Source of the DNA: SLFH01 sp050486265
GTDB lineage: Bacteria; Planctomycetota; Phycisphaerae; Phycisphaerales; UBA1924
Direction of reading: 5' to 3'
Assembly: GCA_050486265.1 (NCBI GenBank)
Contig: JBJHCY010000009.1
Span: forward strand, 43,781-107,780
DNA: 64,000 nucleotides
Shown: in pieces, positions 32,584 to 41,991 of the stretch
Layout of the letters: each line of letters begins with the position of its first letter
Position numbering within the stretch: the stretch's first letter is position 1
Notes under the pieces: generated by a model
Databases searched by the model: none
Told to the model about the DNA's origin: nothing
What the model saw: only the letters and a program-made list of their open reading frames with translations
Translations under genes and position numbers: made by a program

Positions 32584-35500
32584 TCAGACGCTGACGCCCG
32601 CTTCGGCCGCCAGTTCGTCCAGCGCCGCACCAAGCTTTTTGACCGAGACCGACTCGGCCGTCCGGAGTTCCTGGGCGAACAGCGAGACCCTCAGCTCTTC
32701 CAGACTCCAGCGAAGCCGATCCGCCCGACGCTGGTGCTTGCTGTCGCCCCGGCAGAGATCCGACAGCTCGGCGTGGCGTTTCAGCAGCGGCGAGAGCGCT
32801 TCCATCGCACGACGGTCACGCTCCACACCGCCACCCACCAGCTTCTTCAGGCGCACGAGCACCCCGTTGACATAGCGCGGCATATGCCGAAGGGATGCGG
32901 CCGGGACCGACCCCGGGAACCCGGCGTCGACCAGGCCGTCCAGCTGCGCCCACATGTCGTCGGTCGAGGGGGTGAAGGCGGGCGGGAAGCGTCGGTCGAG
33001 CTCCAGCCTCGCCTGCTGCGTGCGTTCGAGTACCTTCAGCACCAGATTGCCCAGTTCCTCGGCGGTCGCGAGCAGACGCTCGCGGCCTTCGACGATCAGT
33101 CGCTCGAACGCCTCCGGATCTCGCGGCGCCGGCCGCCGCCCGCCGGGTGTCGCCGCCGAGCAGAGGTACGCCGAATCGGCCAGGTGGAACGCCAGACCCG
33201 ACGCGATCTTCTCCCAAGGCGACAGCGTCGAACCGAGCAGGGTGATCGCCTCGCGATCCGACATCGCGCGGATCGCCCGTTCGATCTCGGCCCGCTCGAC
33301 GATCGTCAGCAGACGAATAACACCGCGCTCGTGCTCGACCTGCGCGTCTTCGGGGTCGTCGATCGCTCGGAGGGCGACCGTGCCGCCCCGGTCGACCAGC
33401 GCCGGGTGCGCCGTCAGCGTCCCGCCAGAGCGCCGGACCTCGACCGATTCGGGCAGCTCGCCGAAGTCCCAAGCCGTCACGCCGTCGCGGGTGTAGTCGG
33501 CGGTGGCGATCGCGCCCGGTGCGAGGGCGTCGGCCCCGGCGAGCTCGCGCCGGATCGCCTGCAGGTCGCGCCCGGCGCCGACGGTCGAGCCGTCCTCGCC
33601 GACTACGCGGAAATTGAGCTTCAGGTGCTCGGGCAGCTCGACCTTCCGCCACACCCCCTCGTCGATGCGGTGCCCGGCGTCTTTGACGAGAAAGTCGTTG
33701 ATCGCCGCCGCCAGCGGCTTGTCGGTCGGCGGCTCGGAGGCCATGAACCGCTCGGCGAAGGCGGGCGCGGGCCCGAAGAGCCGCCGGTGGGTCTTGGGCA
33801 GGGCGCGGATCATCGCGACGACCTTGTCGGGCACCAGGCCGGGCACGAGCCAGTCGGCCGTCGACGCGTCGAAGCGGGTGACCGCCTCGACCGGGATGGT
33901 GACGGTCACGCCGTCGTCCTTGGCGCCCGGCTCGAAGCGGTAACCGACGGGGAGCGTGGCGCCGGCGACCTCGACGCGTTCAGGGAAGCTGGCGACCGCC
34001 CGCGCGTCGGGCCGCTCGTTGACGACATCCTCGCGCGTCATAAAGAGCAATCTGGGCTCGGACTTCTCCGCGTGCCTCCGCCAGCGCTCGAACTTCTCGC
34101 CCGTGTACACATCGTGCGGGACGCGCCGGTCGAAAAAGTCGTACAGCGCCCTGGGCGAGGCGAGCAGGTCCTTGCGCCGAAGCCTCGCCTCCATCTTCTC
34201 GATCTCTTTGATCAGCTTGCGGTTGTGGCGCACATACGGCGCGCTCGACTTGTAATCCCCGTCGACCAGCGCGCGCTGGATGAACATCTCACGGCAGGTC
34301 TGCGGGTTCAAAGGCCCGTAGTGCACCTTGCGCTTGGGGATGATCTCCAGCCCGTACAGGCTGATCCGCTCCCAGGCGTTGACCCTCGCCCTGCGGCTTT
34401 CCCAGAACGGCTCGTGGTGCGTCCTTTTGACCAGGTGCATCGCCGCCTTCTCGATCCACTCGGGCTGCACCGGCGCGATCGTGCGCGCATACAGGCGTGT
34501 TGTGCGCACGATCTCGCCCGCCATCACCCACGCCGGCTTGGACTCAAAGAGCGCCGAGCCCGGGAAGAGGTGGAAGCGCACCCCGTGCGGCGCCTCGTAC
34601 TCGTGCCCCTCGCCCTTCCGACCCACCTGCGCCACAAGCCCGGGCAGGATCGCGCGGTGCACCGCCTCGGGCAGCGCCTCGTGCGACCCGGCCCGCAGCC
34701 CGAGCTCCCCCGCGAGATCCCGAAGCTGGCGGTGCACATCCTGCCACTCGCGCAGACGCGTGTACGACAGGAAGTTCTCCTTGCACCACGCGCGCATGCG
34801 GCGCTGGTTGAGCTTCTTCTGCTGGGTCTTGGCCAGGTCCCACAGACCGATGTAGGTCAGAAAGTCCGACTCCTCGTTGCGGAAGCGGGCGTGCGCCTCG
34901 TCGGCCTGCTGCTGGCGCTCCATCGGCCGGTCGCGCGGGTCCTGCACCGAGAGCGCCGCCGCGATGATCAAGACCTCGCGCACGCACCCGTACTCCCCCG
35001 CCTCGATCACCATCCGCCCGATCTTCGGGTCGATCGGCAGCCGCGCCAGCCGCTCGCCCAAGGGCGTGATCTCCTCTTCCTCATCGACCGCCCCGAGTTC
35101 CAGCAGCGTGCGGTACCCGTCGCGGATCGCCCGGATATCCGGCTTCTCGACGAACGGGAAGCGGTCGATCCGCCCGAGCCGCAGCGCCTTCATCTGCAGG
35201 ATCACGCCCGCAAGGCTCGTCCTGAGGATCTCCGGCTCGGTGAACTCGGGGCGTTCGTTGTACGACTGCTCGCTGTACAGCCGGATGCACACACCCGCCC
35301 CGACACGCCCGCAGCGCCCTTTCCGCTGCTCCGCCGAGGCGCGGCTGATCGGCTCGACCTCCAGACGCTGCACCTTGTTGCGATGGCTGTAGCGGCTGAT
35401 CCGCGCGACGCCCGTGTCGATCACCGACCGGATGCCCGGCACCGTCAGCGAGGTCTCGGCGACATTGGTCGCCAGCACGATCCGCCGCCCACGCCCGCCC

Positions 35501-36495
35501 TTGGCGAAGACGCGCTGCTGCTCCTCGACGCTCAGCCTCGCGTACAAGGGCAGGATCTCCCATCCCCGCGACTCGTACTGGCGCAGCGCCCGCGCCGCCT
35601 CCCTGATCTCGCGCTCGCCGGAGAAAAACACCAGCGTGTCGCCCGGGTGCGTCCGTTCGAGCTCCTCGACCGCCTCGACCAGCCCCGACGCGAGCTCGTC
35701 GCGGTCCGGGTCGTCCGTGCCCGAAGGCGGGCGGTAGCGCACCTCCACCGGATAGGTCCGCCCCGACACCTCGATGATCGGGCACCCGTCGAAATGTTCG
35801 CTGAACCGCTCCGGATCGATCGTCGCGCTGGTGACGATCACCTTCAGGTCCGGGCGCTTCGGCAGGAGCTGCTTGATGTATCCCAGCAGGAAATCGATGT
35901 TCAGGCTGCGCTCGTGCGCCTCGTCGATGATGATCGCGCTGTAGCGGCGCAGCATCCGGTCGGTCTGCGTCTCGGCGAGCAGGATGCCGTCGGTCATCAC
36001 CTTGACGAGCGTCTCGGGCGCCGTCTCGTCGGCGAAGCGGACCTTCGCCCCCACCGCCCGCCCGTACCCGAGCTGCGTCTCCTCGGCGACGCGACGGGCG
36101 ATGGACCTGGCCGCGATCCGCCGGGGCTGGGTGTGGGCGATCGTCCCGTCGACCCCGAGCCCGAGCTCAAGGCAGATCTTGGGAAGCTGCGTCGACTTGC
36201 CCGAGCCGGTCTCGCCGCAGATCACCACCGCCTGATGCTCGCGGATCGCCGAGGCGATCTCGTCCTTCCGCCCGCTCACCGGCAGATCGGAGGGGTAGAC
36301 CAGGGTCGGCTTCAGCCCGGCCCGCTTTTCGCGCAGCGCGATCGAGGCCTCGATCGCCTCGCGGACCGAGGCGACCGCCCTCGCATCGGGGCGGCTCTTC
36401 TCGCGCAGCCCGCGCAGACGGCGCGCGATCCGGGGCTTGTCGGCCCCCATCGCCTGGTTCAGCAGTTTGGAGAGTTTGTCCAGTTCGTCGCGCAC
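32584..36495 (-). CDS. hrpA: ATP-dependent RNA helicase HrpA
   Basis: A 1303-residue DEAH helicase, the same length as E. coli HrpA, which resolves stalled ribosomes. Motif I is GETGSGKST (residues 94-102), motif II DEAH in IIIDEAHERS, motif III TSATI, then VFFSGEREIREA, ATNVAETSLTVPG and motif VI QRKGRCGRVGAG. The HA2/OB region and the long HrpA-specific C-terminal domain (DUF3418 type) follow. Start is GTG 36495, without a clear ribosome site. Lies 66 bases after rlmN on the same strand, so ispH-rlmN-hrpA may be one transcript. Confidence 0.96.
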   Translation of the reverse strand: MRDELDKLSKLLNQAMGADKPRIARRLRGLREKSRPDARAVASVREAIEASIALREKRAGLKPTLVYPSDLPVSGRKDEIASAIREHQAVVICGETGSGKSTQLPKICLELGLGVDGTIAHTQPRRIAARSIARRVAEETQLGYGRAVGAKVRFADETAPETLVKVMTDGILLAETQTDRMLRRYSAIIIDEAHERSLNIDFLLGYIKQLLPKRPDLKVIVTSATIDPERFSEHFDGCPIIEVSGRTYPVEVRYRPPSGTDDPDRDELASGLVEAVEELERTHPGDTLVFFSGEREIREAARALRQYESRGWEILPLYARLSVEEQQRVFAKGGRGRRIVLATNVAETSLTVPGIRSVIDTGVARISRYSHRNKVQRLEVEPISRASAEQRKGRCGRVGAGVCIRLYSEQSYNERPEFTEPEILRTSLAGVILQMKALRLGRIDRFPFVEKPDIRAIRDGYRTLLELGAVDEEEEITPLGERLARLPIDPKIGRMVIEAGEYGCVREVLIIAAALSVQDPRDRPMERQQQADEAHARFRNEESDFLTYIGLWDLAKTQQKKLNQRRMRAWCKENFLSYTRLREWQDVHRQLRDLAGELGLRAGSHEALPEAVHRAILPGLVAQVGRKGEGHEYEAPHGVRFHLFPGSALFESKPAWVMAGEIVRTTRLYARTIAPVQPEWIEKAAMHLVKRTHHEPFWESRRARVNAWERISLYGLEIIPKRKVHYGPLNPQTCREMFIQRALVDGDYKSSAPYVRHNRKLIKEIEKMEARLRRKDLLASPRALYDFFDRRVPHDVYTGEKFERWRRHAEKSEPRLLFMTREDVVNERPDARAVASFPERVEVAGATLPVGYRFEPGAKDDGVTVTIPVEAVTRFDASTADWLVPGLVPDKVVAMIRALPKTHRRLFGPAPAFAERFMASEPPTDKPLAAAINDFLVKDAGHRIDEGVWRKVELPEHLKLNFRVVGEDGSTVGAGRDLQAIRRELAGADALAPGAIATADYTRDGVTAWDFGELPESVEVRRSGGTLTAHPALVDRGGTVALRAIDDPEDAQVEHERGVIRLLTIVERAEIERAIRAMSDREAITLLGSTLSPWEKIASGLAFHLADSAYLCSAATPGGRRPAPRDPEAFERLIVEGRERLLATAEELGNLVLKVLERTQQARLELDRRFPPAFTPSTDDMWAQLDGLVDAGFPGSVPAASLRHMPRYVNGVLVRLKKLVGGGVERDRRAMEALSPLLKRHAELSDLCRGDSKHQRRADRLRWSLEELRVSLFAQELRTAESVSVKKLGAALDELAAEAGVSV

Positions 36496-36561
36496 AGTCG
36501 GAATCAGTAGGCCGCTCCGGGCTGGGGGCTGGGCCGGGGGCTGAGCGAATGGTGGGCGGCC

Positions 36562-37734
36562 TCAGCCCGCCTTGGCATGCTCGTGGCGGAGCTGCCCGCA
36601 CGCCGCGGCGATGTCGCGCCCACGGCTCGCCCGGATGTGGGCGTTGACCCCCCGCTCGCGCAGCAACGCCTGAAACGCGTGCACATCCGAGGCCCGCGGC
36701 CGCTTGAACGGCGTCCCCTCCACCTCGTTGTACCGGATCAAGTTCACATTCGCCCGCAGCGTCTTGGCGATCTGCGCCAGGCGCACGGCCTGCTCGGCCC
36801 CGTCGTTGACGCCCCGCAGAAGCGTGTACTCCAGCGTGATCTCCCGCCCCGTCTTCTGGAACCATTTCGAGCAGGCCGCCAACAGCTCTTCGATCGTCGT
36901 GTACTCCGCCCACGGGATGAGCCGCCGGCGCAGCTCGTCGTCCGGGGCGTGCAGCGAGAGCGCCAGCGTCACCGGCAGCTCGAGCTCCTCGGCGAGCTTC
37001 TCGATCGCCTTGGGCAGGCCGACCGTCGAGATCGTGATCCGCCTCGCCCCGATCCCGAGGCCCCAGGGCGCCGCGATCGTGCGCACGGCCTCGACCACCG
37101 GGCGGAAGTTGCTCAAGGGCTCGCCCATGCCCATGAACACGATGTTGCTGATCCGCCCCACGCCCTCCAGCCGCCCGAGCCTCCAGACCTGCTCGACGAT
37201 CCGGCCGGCAGACAGGTTGCCGTCCAGCCCGCCCATACCCGAGGCGCAGAAGCGGCAGCCGACCGGGCAGCCGACCTGCGAGCTGATGCACGCCGTCCTG
37301 CGCGCGCCGTCGAGCGAAGGGATCATCACGCACTCGGTCTGGCGCTTCGGGTCGCCGGGCCCGGACGCGCCATCGCCGTAGACGGGCAGGGAGAGCGTGC
37401 CCCGGGCCGGGTCGGAAGCCGAATCGCCCGAGCCGTCTTCATCCGCAAAGCCGTCGGGCTTGGAGCCGTCCCACCACTGCACCAGGAGCTTCTGCGTCCC
37501 GTCGGTGGCGAGTTGGTGGCCCAGCACATCGCCGGACAGAAACGCCATCTCCGAGGCGAGCGTCTCGCGATCGCCCTTGGAGAGATTGCTCATCTGCGCC
37601 GGGTCGGCCACGCCCTTGAGATAGACCCATTCGAGGATCTGCTTGGCTCTGAACGCGGGCATCCCCCGCTCCTGGCACCAGTCGCGCAGGGTCTCGGGCG
37701 TCATCTGGAAGATGTGGTGCTCGGGGTGGCGCAT
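36562..37734 (-). CDS. rlmN: RlmN, 23S rRNA/tRNA adenine-C2 methyltransferase
   Basis: Radical-SAM enzyme that methylates A2503 of 23S rRNA and A37 of some tRNAs. The 390-residue protein has the cluster motif C156-PVG-C160-RF-C163, SNIVFMGMGEPLSNF, ALSLHAPDDELRRRLIP, and the C-terminal catalytic Cys379 in DIAAACGQL. Between WWDG and TECVMIP (residues about 91-133) there is an acidic Gly/Ser-rich insert not normal for the family, which usually has only a few residues there. ATG 37734 overlaps the ispH stop (ATGA); the frame upstream is a shadow of ispH. Confidence 0.95.
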   Translation of the reverse strand: MRHPEHHIFQMTPETLRDWCQERGMPAFRAKQILEWVYLKGVADPAQMSNLSKGDRETLASEMAFLSGDVLGHQLATDGTQKLLVQWWDGSKPDGFADEDGSGDSASDPARGTLSLPVYGDGASGPGDPKRQTECVMIPSLDGARRTACISSQVGCPVGCRFCASGMGGLDGNLSAGRIVEQVWRLGRLEGVGRISNIVFMGMGEPLSNFRPVVEAVRTIAAPWGLGIGARRITISTVGLPKAIEKLAEELELPVTLALSLHAPDDELRRRLIPWAEYTTIEELLAACSKWFQKTGREITLEYTLLRGVNDGAEQAVRLAQIAKTLRANVNLIRYNEVEGTPFKRPRASDVHAFQALLRERGVNAHIRASRGRDIAAACGQLRHEHAKAG

Positions 37735-38789
37735 CAGCTCGCGTGCCCGGCGCCTTTGGCGCTGACGGTCACCGGCACCGCCCCGTACGCCTCGCGTGTG
37801 ATCGTCGGCGCAGAGACCCGGATGCGGCGCGACTCGGGGTCGATGCCGCGCGACTTCATCATCTTGCGCAGCTCGCCGGGCAGGTTGAACTCGACATCCT
37901 CGATGAAGATGTCCCCCTGCTCGATCTCGCCGCCGAAACGCTCGAGCAGCGCCCTGCACACCCCGGCCACCAGATCCTCGGGGGCGCTGGCGCCGGCCGT
38001 CACCAGCACCCGCTCCTGGCCCGTCGGGAACCACGACCAATCGATCTGCGAGGCGTCGTCGATGCGGCACGCCCGCGTCCCGACATTCTCGGCGATCTCC
38101 GTCAGACGCACCGAGTTCGAGCTGTTGGCGCTGCCGATCACGAGCACCAGGTCGCAATCGGGCGCAAGCTGGCGAACGGCGTGCTGGCGGTTGGTCGTCG
38201 CATAGCAGATGTCGTCGCTCGGCGGGGCCTTGATGTTCGGGAACGCCTGCTTGAGGGCGTCGATCACGATCTCCGCGTCGTCGGTCGAGAGCGTCGTCTG
38301 CGTGAGATACACCAGCTTGTCCGGATCGTCGATCTTCAGGCTTGGGATGTCGTCGGGGGCCTCGACGATCTGCGTCGCCTCGGGCGCTTCGCCGGAGGTG
38401 CCGACGACCTCCTGATGGTCCTTGTGACCCACCAGCAGAATCTGGTACCCCTTGCGGGCGTAGCGGATCGCCTCGGAGTGGACCTTGGTCACCAAGGGGC
38501 AGGTCGCGTCGATCGCGTGCAGGCCGCGCTCTTTGGCCCGCTCGCGGACCGAAGGCGGGATGCCGTGGGCGCTGAAGACGATGATCGAGCCGCGAGGCGC
38601 CTCGTCGACATCCTCGATGAACTTCACGCCGCGATCGCGGAACCGCCCCACCACATGCTTGTTGTGCACAATTTCATGGTAGACATAGATCGTTTCAAGC
38701 GGGAACAGGTCCAGCACCTGGTCGACCACATCGATCGCCATCCGGACTCCGGCGCAGAACCCCCGCGGATTGACCAGCACAAGACGCAT
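37734..38789 (-). CDS. ispH: IspH, 4-hydroxy-3-methylbut-2-enyl diphosphate reductase
   Basis: Last step of the MEP isoprenoid pathway, giving IPP and DMAPP with an Fe-S cluster. The 351-residue protein has the three cluster Cys at 12 (NPRGFCAGV), 97 (DATCPLV) and 195 (DICYATTNRQ), plus VYHEIVHNKHVV, FSAHGIPPSV and GSANSSNS. The C-terminal tail after residue 310 is longer than in E. coli. ATG at 38789 gives the standard N-terminus; longer in-frame residues are not family-like. Confidence 0.96.
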   Translation of the reverse strand: MRLVLVNPRGFCAGVRMAIDVVDQVLDLFPLETIYVYHEIVHNKHVVGRFRDRGVKFIEDVDEAPRGSIIVFSAHGIPPSVRERAKERGLHAIDATCPLVTKVHSEAIRYARKGYQILLVGHKDHQEVVGTSGEAPEATQIVEAPDDIPSLKIDDPDKLVYLTQTTLSTDDAEIVIDALKQAFPNIKAPPSDDICYATTNRQHAVRQLAPDCDLVLVIGSANSSNSVRLTEIAENVGTRACRIDDASQIDWSWFPTGQERVLVTAGASAPEDLVAGVCRALLERFGGEIEQGDIFIEDVEFNLPGELRKMMKSRGIDPESRRIRVSAPTITREAYGAVPVTVSAKGAGHAS

Positions 38790-39037
38790 CGTCCTGACGA
38801 ACCTTTCTCCCACCCGCACGCGGGCGCGGCGGCCGGCTTGCACCGGACCCCGCGGTCCTCACTCACACCCCCCAGCCCGTGCCCCCACGAAGAGCCGCGC
38901 CTTCGGGCAGTATGCAACGGTAGGGCTCCGCTGGAGGCGCAACCGCCAGCGGCCGCGGGCTTTCCGCTGGCGTCGAGGCGCCCTTGCGGCTACGCTGCGC
39001 ATGCCGCGAGTGTTCGGCAATGATGAGGGCACGCACG

Positions 39038-40138
39038 ATGCGCCGCCTCCAAAGCTTCCGGTCCACGCTGCACGCGACGATGTTGTCGTGTCTGGTCGCG
39101 TTGACGGCCGGCTGCTCCGAGCGATCTTCCGAAGAAGCCCCCGAGCGGCCGCAACGCCCCGCCTCCCAGACCCAGACCCGCGACGAGGACCTCCGCTCGG
39201 GGGCGATCCGCTTCGGGATCAAGGAGCCACCGGCCAAGGCGCCGGGCAATGTCCGCCTCGCGACCTATAACCTCGAAAACCTGATTTCGGACCCCGCCGA
39301 GGACGAATCGGCGGGCAAGCCCCTCGCCGAGGTCGCGGCGTTGGGCGAGACCGTCCGCAGGCTCGATGCGGACATCCTGGCCGTGCAGCAGGTCGAGTCG
39401 CTCGACACGCTCCGCCGGTTCCGCGACGAGCACCTCGCCGACATGGGCTACACCTATTTGATTACCGCCGAGACGGGCGATCCTCGCGGCGTCCAGCAGG
39501 GCGTGCTCAGCCGCTTCCCGATCGTCACCTACCAGTCGTGGCCGGGGATGGAGCTCGAGGGCGAGCACCCCGAGATGTTCGGCGACCGGCCGAATTTCTT
39601 CGCCGGCGAGCCGCTGCGCTACCGGCGCTCGCCCCTGATGGCGGTCGTCCAGGTTCCATCGGGCGAGGAGGAGCACTTCGAGCTGACGCTGCTCGTCGTC
39701 CACCACAAGTCGCACCCGCTCAGCGCGTATTGGCGCGAGGCCGAGGCCCGGGCGCTGGCGGGCAAGATCCGGGAGATGCAGGACGAGCGGCCGGAGCGGC
39801 TGATCGCCGTGCTCGGTGACTTCTCCGCCGAGATCGACCACCAGACGGTCAAGACCTACCTCGATATCGGGTTCCGCGACGCCCAGCAGCCCGAGCTGAT
39901 CGAGACCGGCGAGCAGACGGTGCCGGAGAAGAAGTGGGCGACCCACACGACCGGGACGCGGATCGACATGATCCTGGTCAACGAGCCGCTGTGGAACCTG
40001 ATCGAGCCGGGCTCGGGCTTCGTCCTGGGCACGCCGGCCCGCGCCCCGTGGGAAGGCCGCCAGGATCCAAAGCCCGAGGGCTGGGCCTCGGACCACTACC
40101 CGGTCGCCGTGGACCTGCGGGTGGGGGATGATGAGTGA
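39038..40138 (+). CDS. Endonuclease/exonuclease/phosphatase-fold lipoprotein
   Basis: A 366-residue secreted lipoprotein: basic start, hydrophobic segment and lipobox LTAGC with Cys26. The mature part has the EEP fold: LATYNLENLI (first strand with metal Asn), DADILAVQQVES (metal Glu replaced in the common QEVE pattern by QQVE), LLVVHHKSHP, VLGDFSAE (for GDFN) and ASDHYPVAVDL with the catalytic His. Substrate may be phosphodiester or phospholipid outside the cell. The Glu-to-Gln change could lower metal binding. Three ATGs are in frame; 39038 has GAGGG eight bases upstream. Confidence 0.85.
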   Translation: MRRLQSFRSTLHATMLSCLVALTAGCSERSSEEAPERPQRPASQTQTRDEDLRSGAIRFGIKEPPAKAPGNVRLATYNLENLISDPAEDESAGKPLAEVAALGETVRRLDADILAVQQVESLDTLRRFRDEHLADMGYTYLITAETGDPRGVQQGVLSRFPIVTYQSWPGMELEGEHPEMFGDRPNFFAGEPLRYRRSPLMAVVQVPSGEEEHFELTLLVVHHKSHPLSAYWREAEARALAGKIREMQDERPERLIAVLGDFSAEIDHQTVKTYLDIGFRDAQQPELIETGEQTVPEKKWATHTTGTRIDMILVNEPLWNLIEPGSGFVLGTPARAPWEGRQDPKPEGWASDHYPVAVDLRVGDDE

Positions 40139-40360
40139 AACACACAAGATCTTGACACTGGCCGGGCTCGGCATCGCCGGGCGGCGGCCGTAAACTATCG
40201 CTCCCAACCCGTTCGGGGGTCGCTCGACGGAACGGACAGAAGGCCCGGCGGCAGACGACAACCCGGTTCCCAGGTCGGTTTTCGGCCCGGCGGACCGGAA
40301 CATCGGGGCCCGTTGGAGACGCCCGTGCGGCACGGGCGAGACGGCACAGAAGAGGCGCTC

Positions 40361-40819
40361 ATGGGATCGTTGAGAAAGTGGCAGATCGCGGTGCTCGCGC
40401 TCGCCCCCGTCGTGCTCGGGGTGTCGATCTACCTGACCGTCGGACGGGGACAGGTGAGGACCGCGGATTCTGTCGTGCTGGTCGACCTCATGACCGGCGA
40501 CCGTTTTGTCTTCTCCACGGCGGGTCGGCGCACGGTCACCATCCCGGCCGAGCACCCCGACACGGGCGAGCAGACGCTCGTGCCGGTGAGCCAGACCGAC
40601 AACGGCGTCTGGCACGCGGACCGTCGCTTCATCGCAACCCTTAGGGACCACGCGAGGACGCAGGACGAACTCCGCCGCCAGCTGCGTGCCGCCGGACGCA
40701 CCCCTCCCGAGAAAGACGAACTGGAAACGCTTTACGAGAGGCTCCGCACCAGCGAAGTCATCGATCTGGAATCGGCGAAGATCAGGGTGACGGAAAACGC
40801 TCCGAGAAGAGTCCGCTGA
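40361..40819 (+). CDS. Small membrane-anchored protein of unknown function
   Basis: A 152-residue protein with one N-terminal membrane helix (WQIAVLALAPVVLGVSIYLTV) and a soluble domain with VVLVDLMTGDRFVFSTAGRRTVTIPAEHPDTG and a charged helix that may form a coiled coil (DHARTQDELRRQLRAAG). I do not recognise it. It lies 52 bases before a prepilin-like gene on the same strand, and in planctomycetes similar small anchored proteins accompany such genes, so the two may work together. ATG 40361 preferred over 40313 because it places the helix at the start. Confidence 0.65.
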   Translation: MGSLRKWQIAVLALAPVVLGVSIYLTVGRGQVRTADSVVLVDLMTGDRFVFSTAGRRTVTIPAEHPDTGEQTLVPVSQTDNGVWHADRRFIATLRDHARTQDELRRQLRAAGRTPPEKDELETLYERLRTSEVIDLESAKIRVTENAPRRVR

Positions 40820-40871
40820 ACACGCCGAAGGACGCCGAACCGCACCGCCACAACCGGCGAGGAACGACCGA

Positions 40872-41921
40872 ATGAAACGCAAGCCCGCCCGCGACCGCGG
40901 CTTCACACTGATCGAGCTCCTTGTAGTGATCGCGATCATCGCGCTCCTGATCGGCATCCTGCTGCCGGCGTTGGGTAGTGCGCGGAACATCGCGCGGGAT
41001 CTGGTCTGCAAGACCAGGCATAAGACCCTCGTCGACGCGCAGTCGCAGTACATGCTCGCGAATCAGGACTGGTACGCAGGCCGGAACACCACAGGGCTCG
41101 TGGCGCCGGTCGAGATGGCCCTGTCGATCCTGCAGGGCGAGGCGGCCCCCACCTTCCCCACCAGCACCTTCGACTGGATCAGCCCGGTCCTCGGCGATTC
41201 GCTGAACTTCTCGCCAAACAGGGCCCGGCGCACCGCCCAGATCTTCAACGGCTTCGCCGACCCCGCCGCCTACAACTTCAACGACCTGCTCTTCGGCAGT
41301 TCGACCGACCGTTCGGACTTCCAGGCGATCATCGAGGACGAAGGCTTCCGCCAGATCAGCTACCTCTCGCCCGCATCGTTCCACTACTACTCCAACGACC
41401 TGACCGGCGCAGAGCTCGGCGCCAGACGCGTCCGCAGACGCTCGAGCTTCGGCGTCTTCGAAGTCGCCCCGGTCAGGTTCACAGTCCGCGGCGAATTTGT
41501 CACGCCCAAACGCTTCCGCCCGAGGGTCGACCTCATCGGCGTGCAGACCTCCGGCAAGGTGCTCTCCCACTGCGGCACCCGGTACTACGAGGCCAGCCAG
41601 CGCGTGCTCGATTTCGATGTCAGTCCGACCCCCAGCTTCTTCGGTTCGTTCACTTCTTCCTCGCCTTCGTACCACGAAGCGACGGAGTTCGGCCGAGCGC
41701 ACGCGCCCGGAGCCGATATGACCAATGTCGACCTGACCTTCCGCCACCCCAACCGGCGGATCAACACAGGACGCTTCGACGGGTCGGTCAGCAGCATGAC
41801 CGACCGCGAAGCGTGGAGCGACGCAGCGCCATGGTTCCCCGGCGGCTCGGTGTACACCGGCAGCGGGACGCCCACACCCGAGGTCGCTCAGCGCTACCGC
41901 GCCGGGGATGTCCTGCCCTGA
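40872..41921 (+). CDS. Prepilin-type N-terminal cleavage/methylation protein
   Basis: A 349-residue pseudopilin-like protein. Basic leader MKRKPARDRG, then FTLIELLVVIAIIALLIGILLPALG with the peptidase site before Phe. The C-terminal domain is long and contains HPNRRINTGRFDGSVSSM, the H-X9-DG-like block of planctomycete members. GAGGAACGACCGA lies before the ATG. It forms a likely two-gene unit with the preceding small membrane protein and is closed by a strong terminator. Confidence 0.9.
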   Translation: MKRKPARDRGFTLIELLVVIAIIALLIGILLPALGSARNIARDLVCKTRHKTLVDAQSQYMLANQDWYAGRNTTGLVAPVEMALSILQGEAAPTFPTSTFDWISPVLGDSLNFSPNRARRTAQIFNGFADPAAYNFNDLLFGSSTDRSDFQAIIEDEGFRQISYLSPASFHYYSNDLTGAELGARRVRRRSSFGVFEVAPVRFTVRGEFVTPKRFRPRVDLIGVQTSGKVLSHCGTRYYEASQRVLDFDVSPTPSFFGSFTSSSPSYHEATEFGRAHAPGADMTNVDLTFRHPNRRINTGRFDGSVSSMTDREAWSDAAPWFPGGSVYTGSGTPTPEVAQRYRAGDVLP

Positions 41922-41943
41922 CCCATCGCACCAACTACCCCCC

Positions 41944-41973
41944 AACGCCGGCCTCCGCCGGCGTTTTTCTTTG
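41944..41973 (+). terminator. Rho-independent terminator after the prepilin-like gene
   Basis: AACGCCGGC (41944-41952), loop CTCC, GCCGGCGTT, then TTTCTTTG. It lies 22 bases past the stop at 41921 and only 19 bases before the next start codon. Confidence 0.92.
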
Positions 41974-41991
41974 CGCTGCTATCCTCGCCCC

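Noticed and set aside
32524..36510. A 1328-codon plus-strand open frame across hrpA
   Set aside because: Exact antisense shadow of the DEAH helicase gene, Arg/Asp/Leu-rich, no domain.
40319..40338. Hairpin GCCCGTGC/GCACGGGC as terminator of the EEP gene
   Set aside because: Loop is nearly absent, no T run follows, and it lies in the leader of the next gene.
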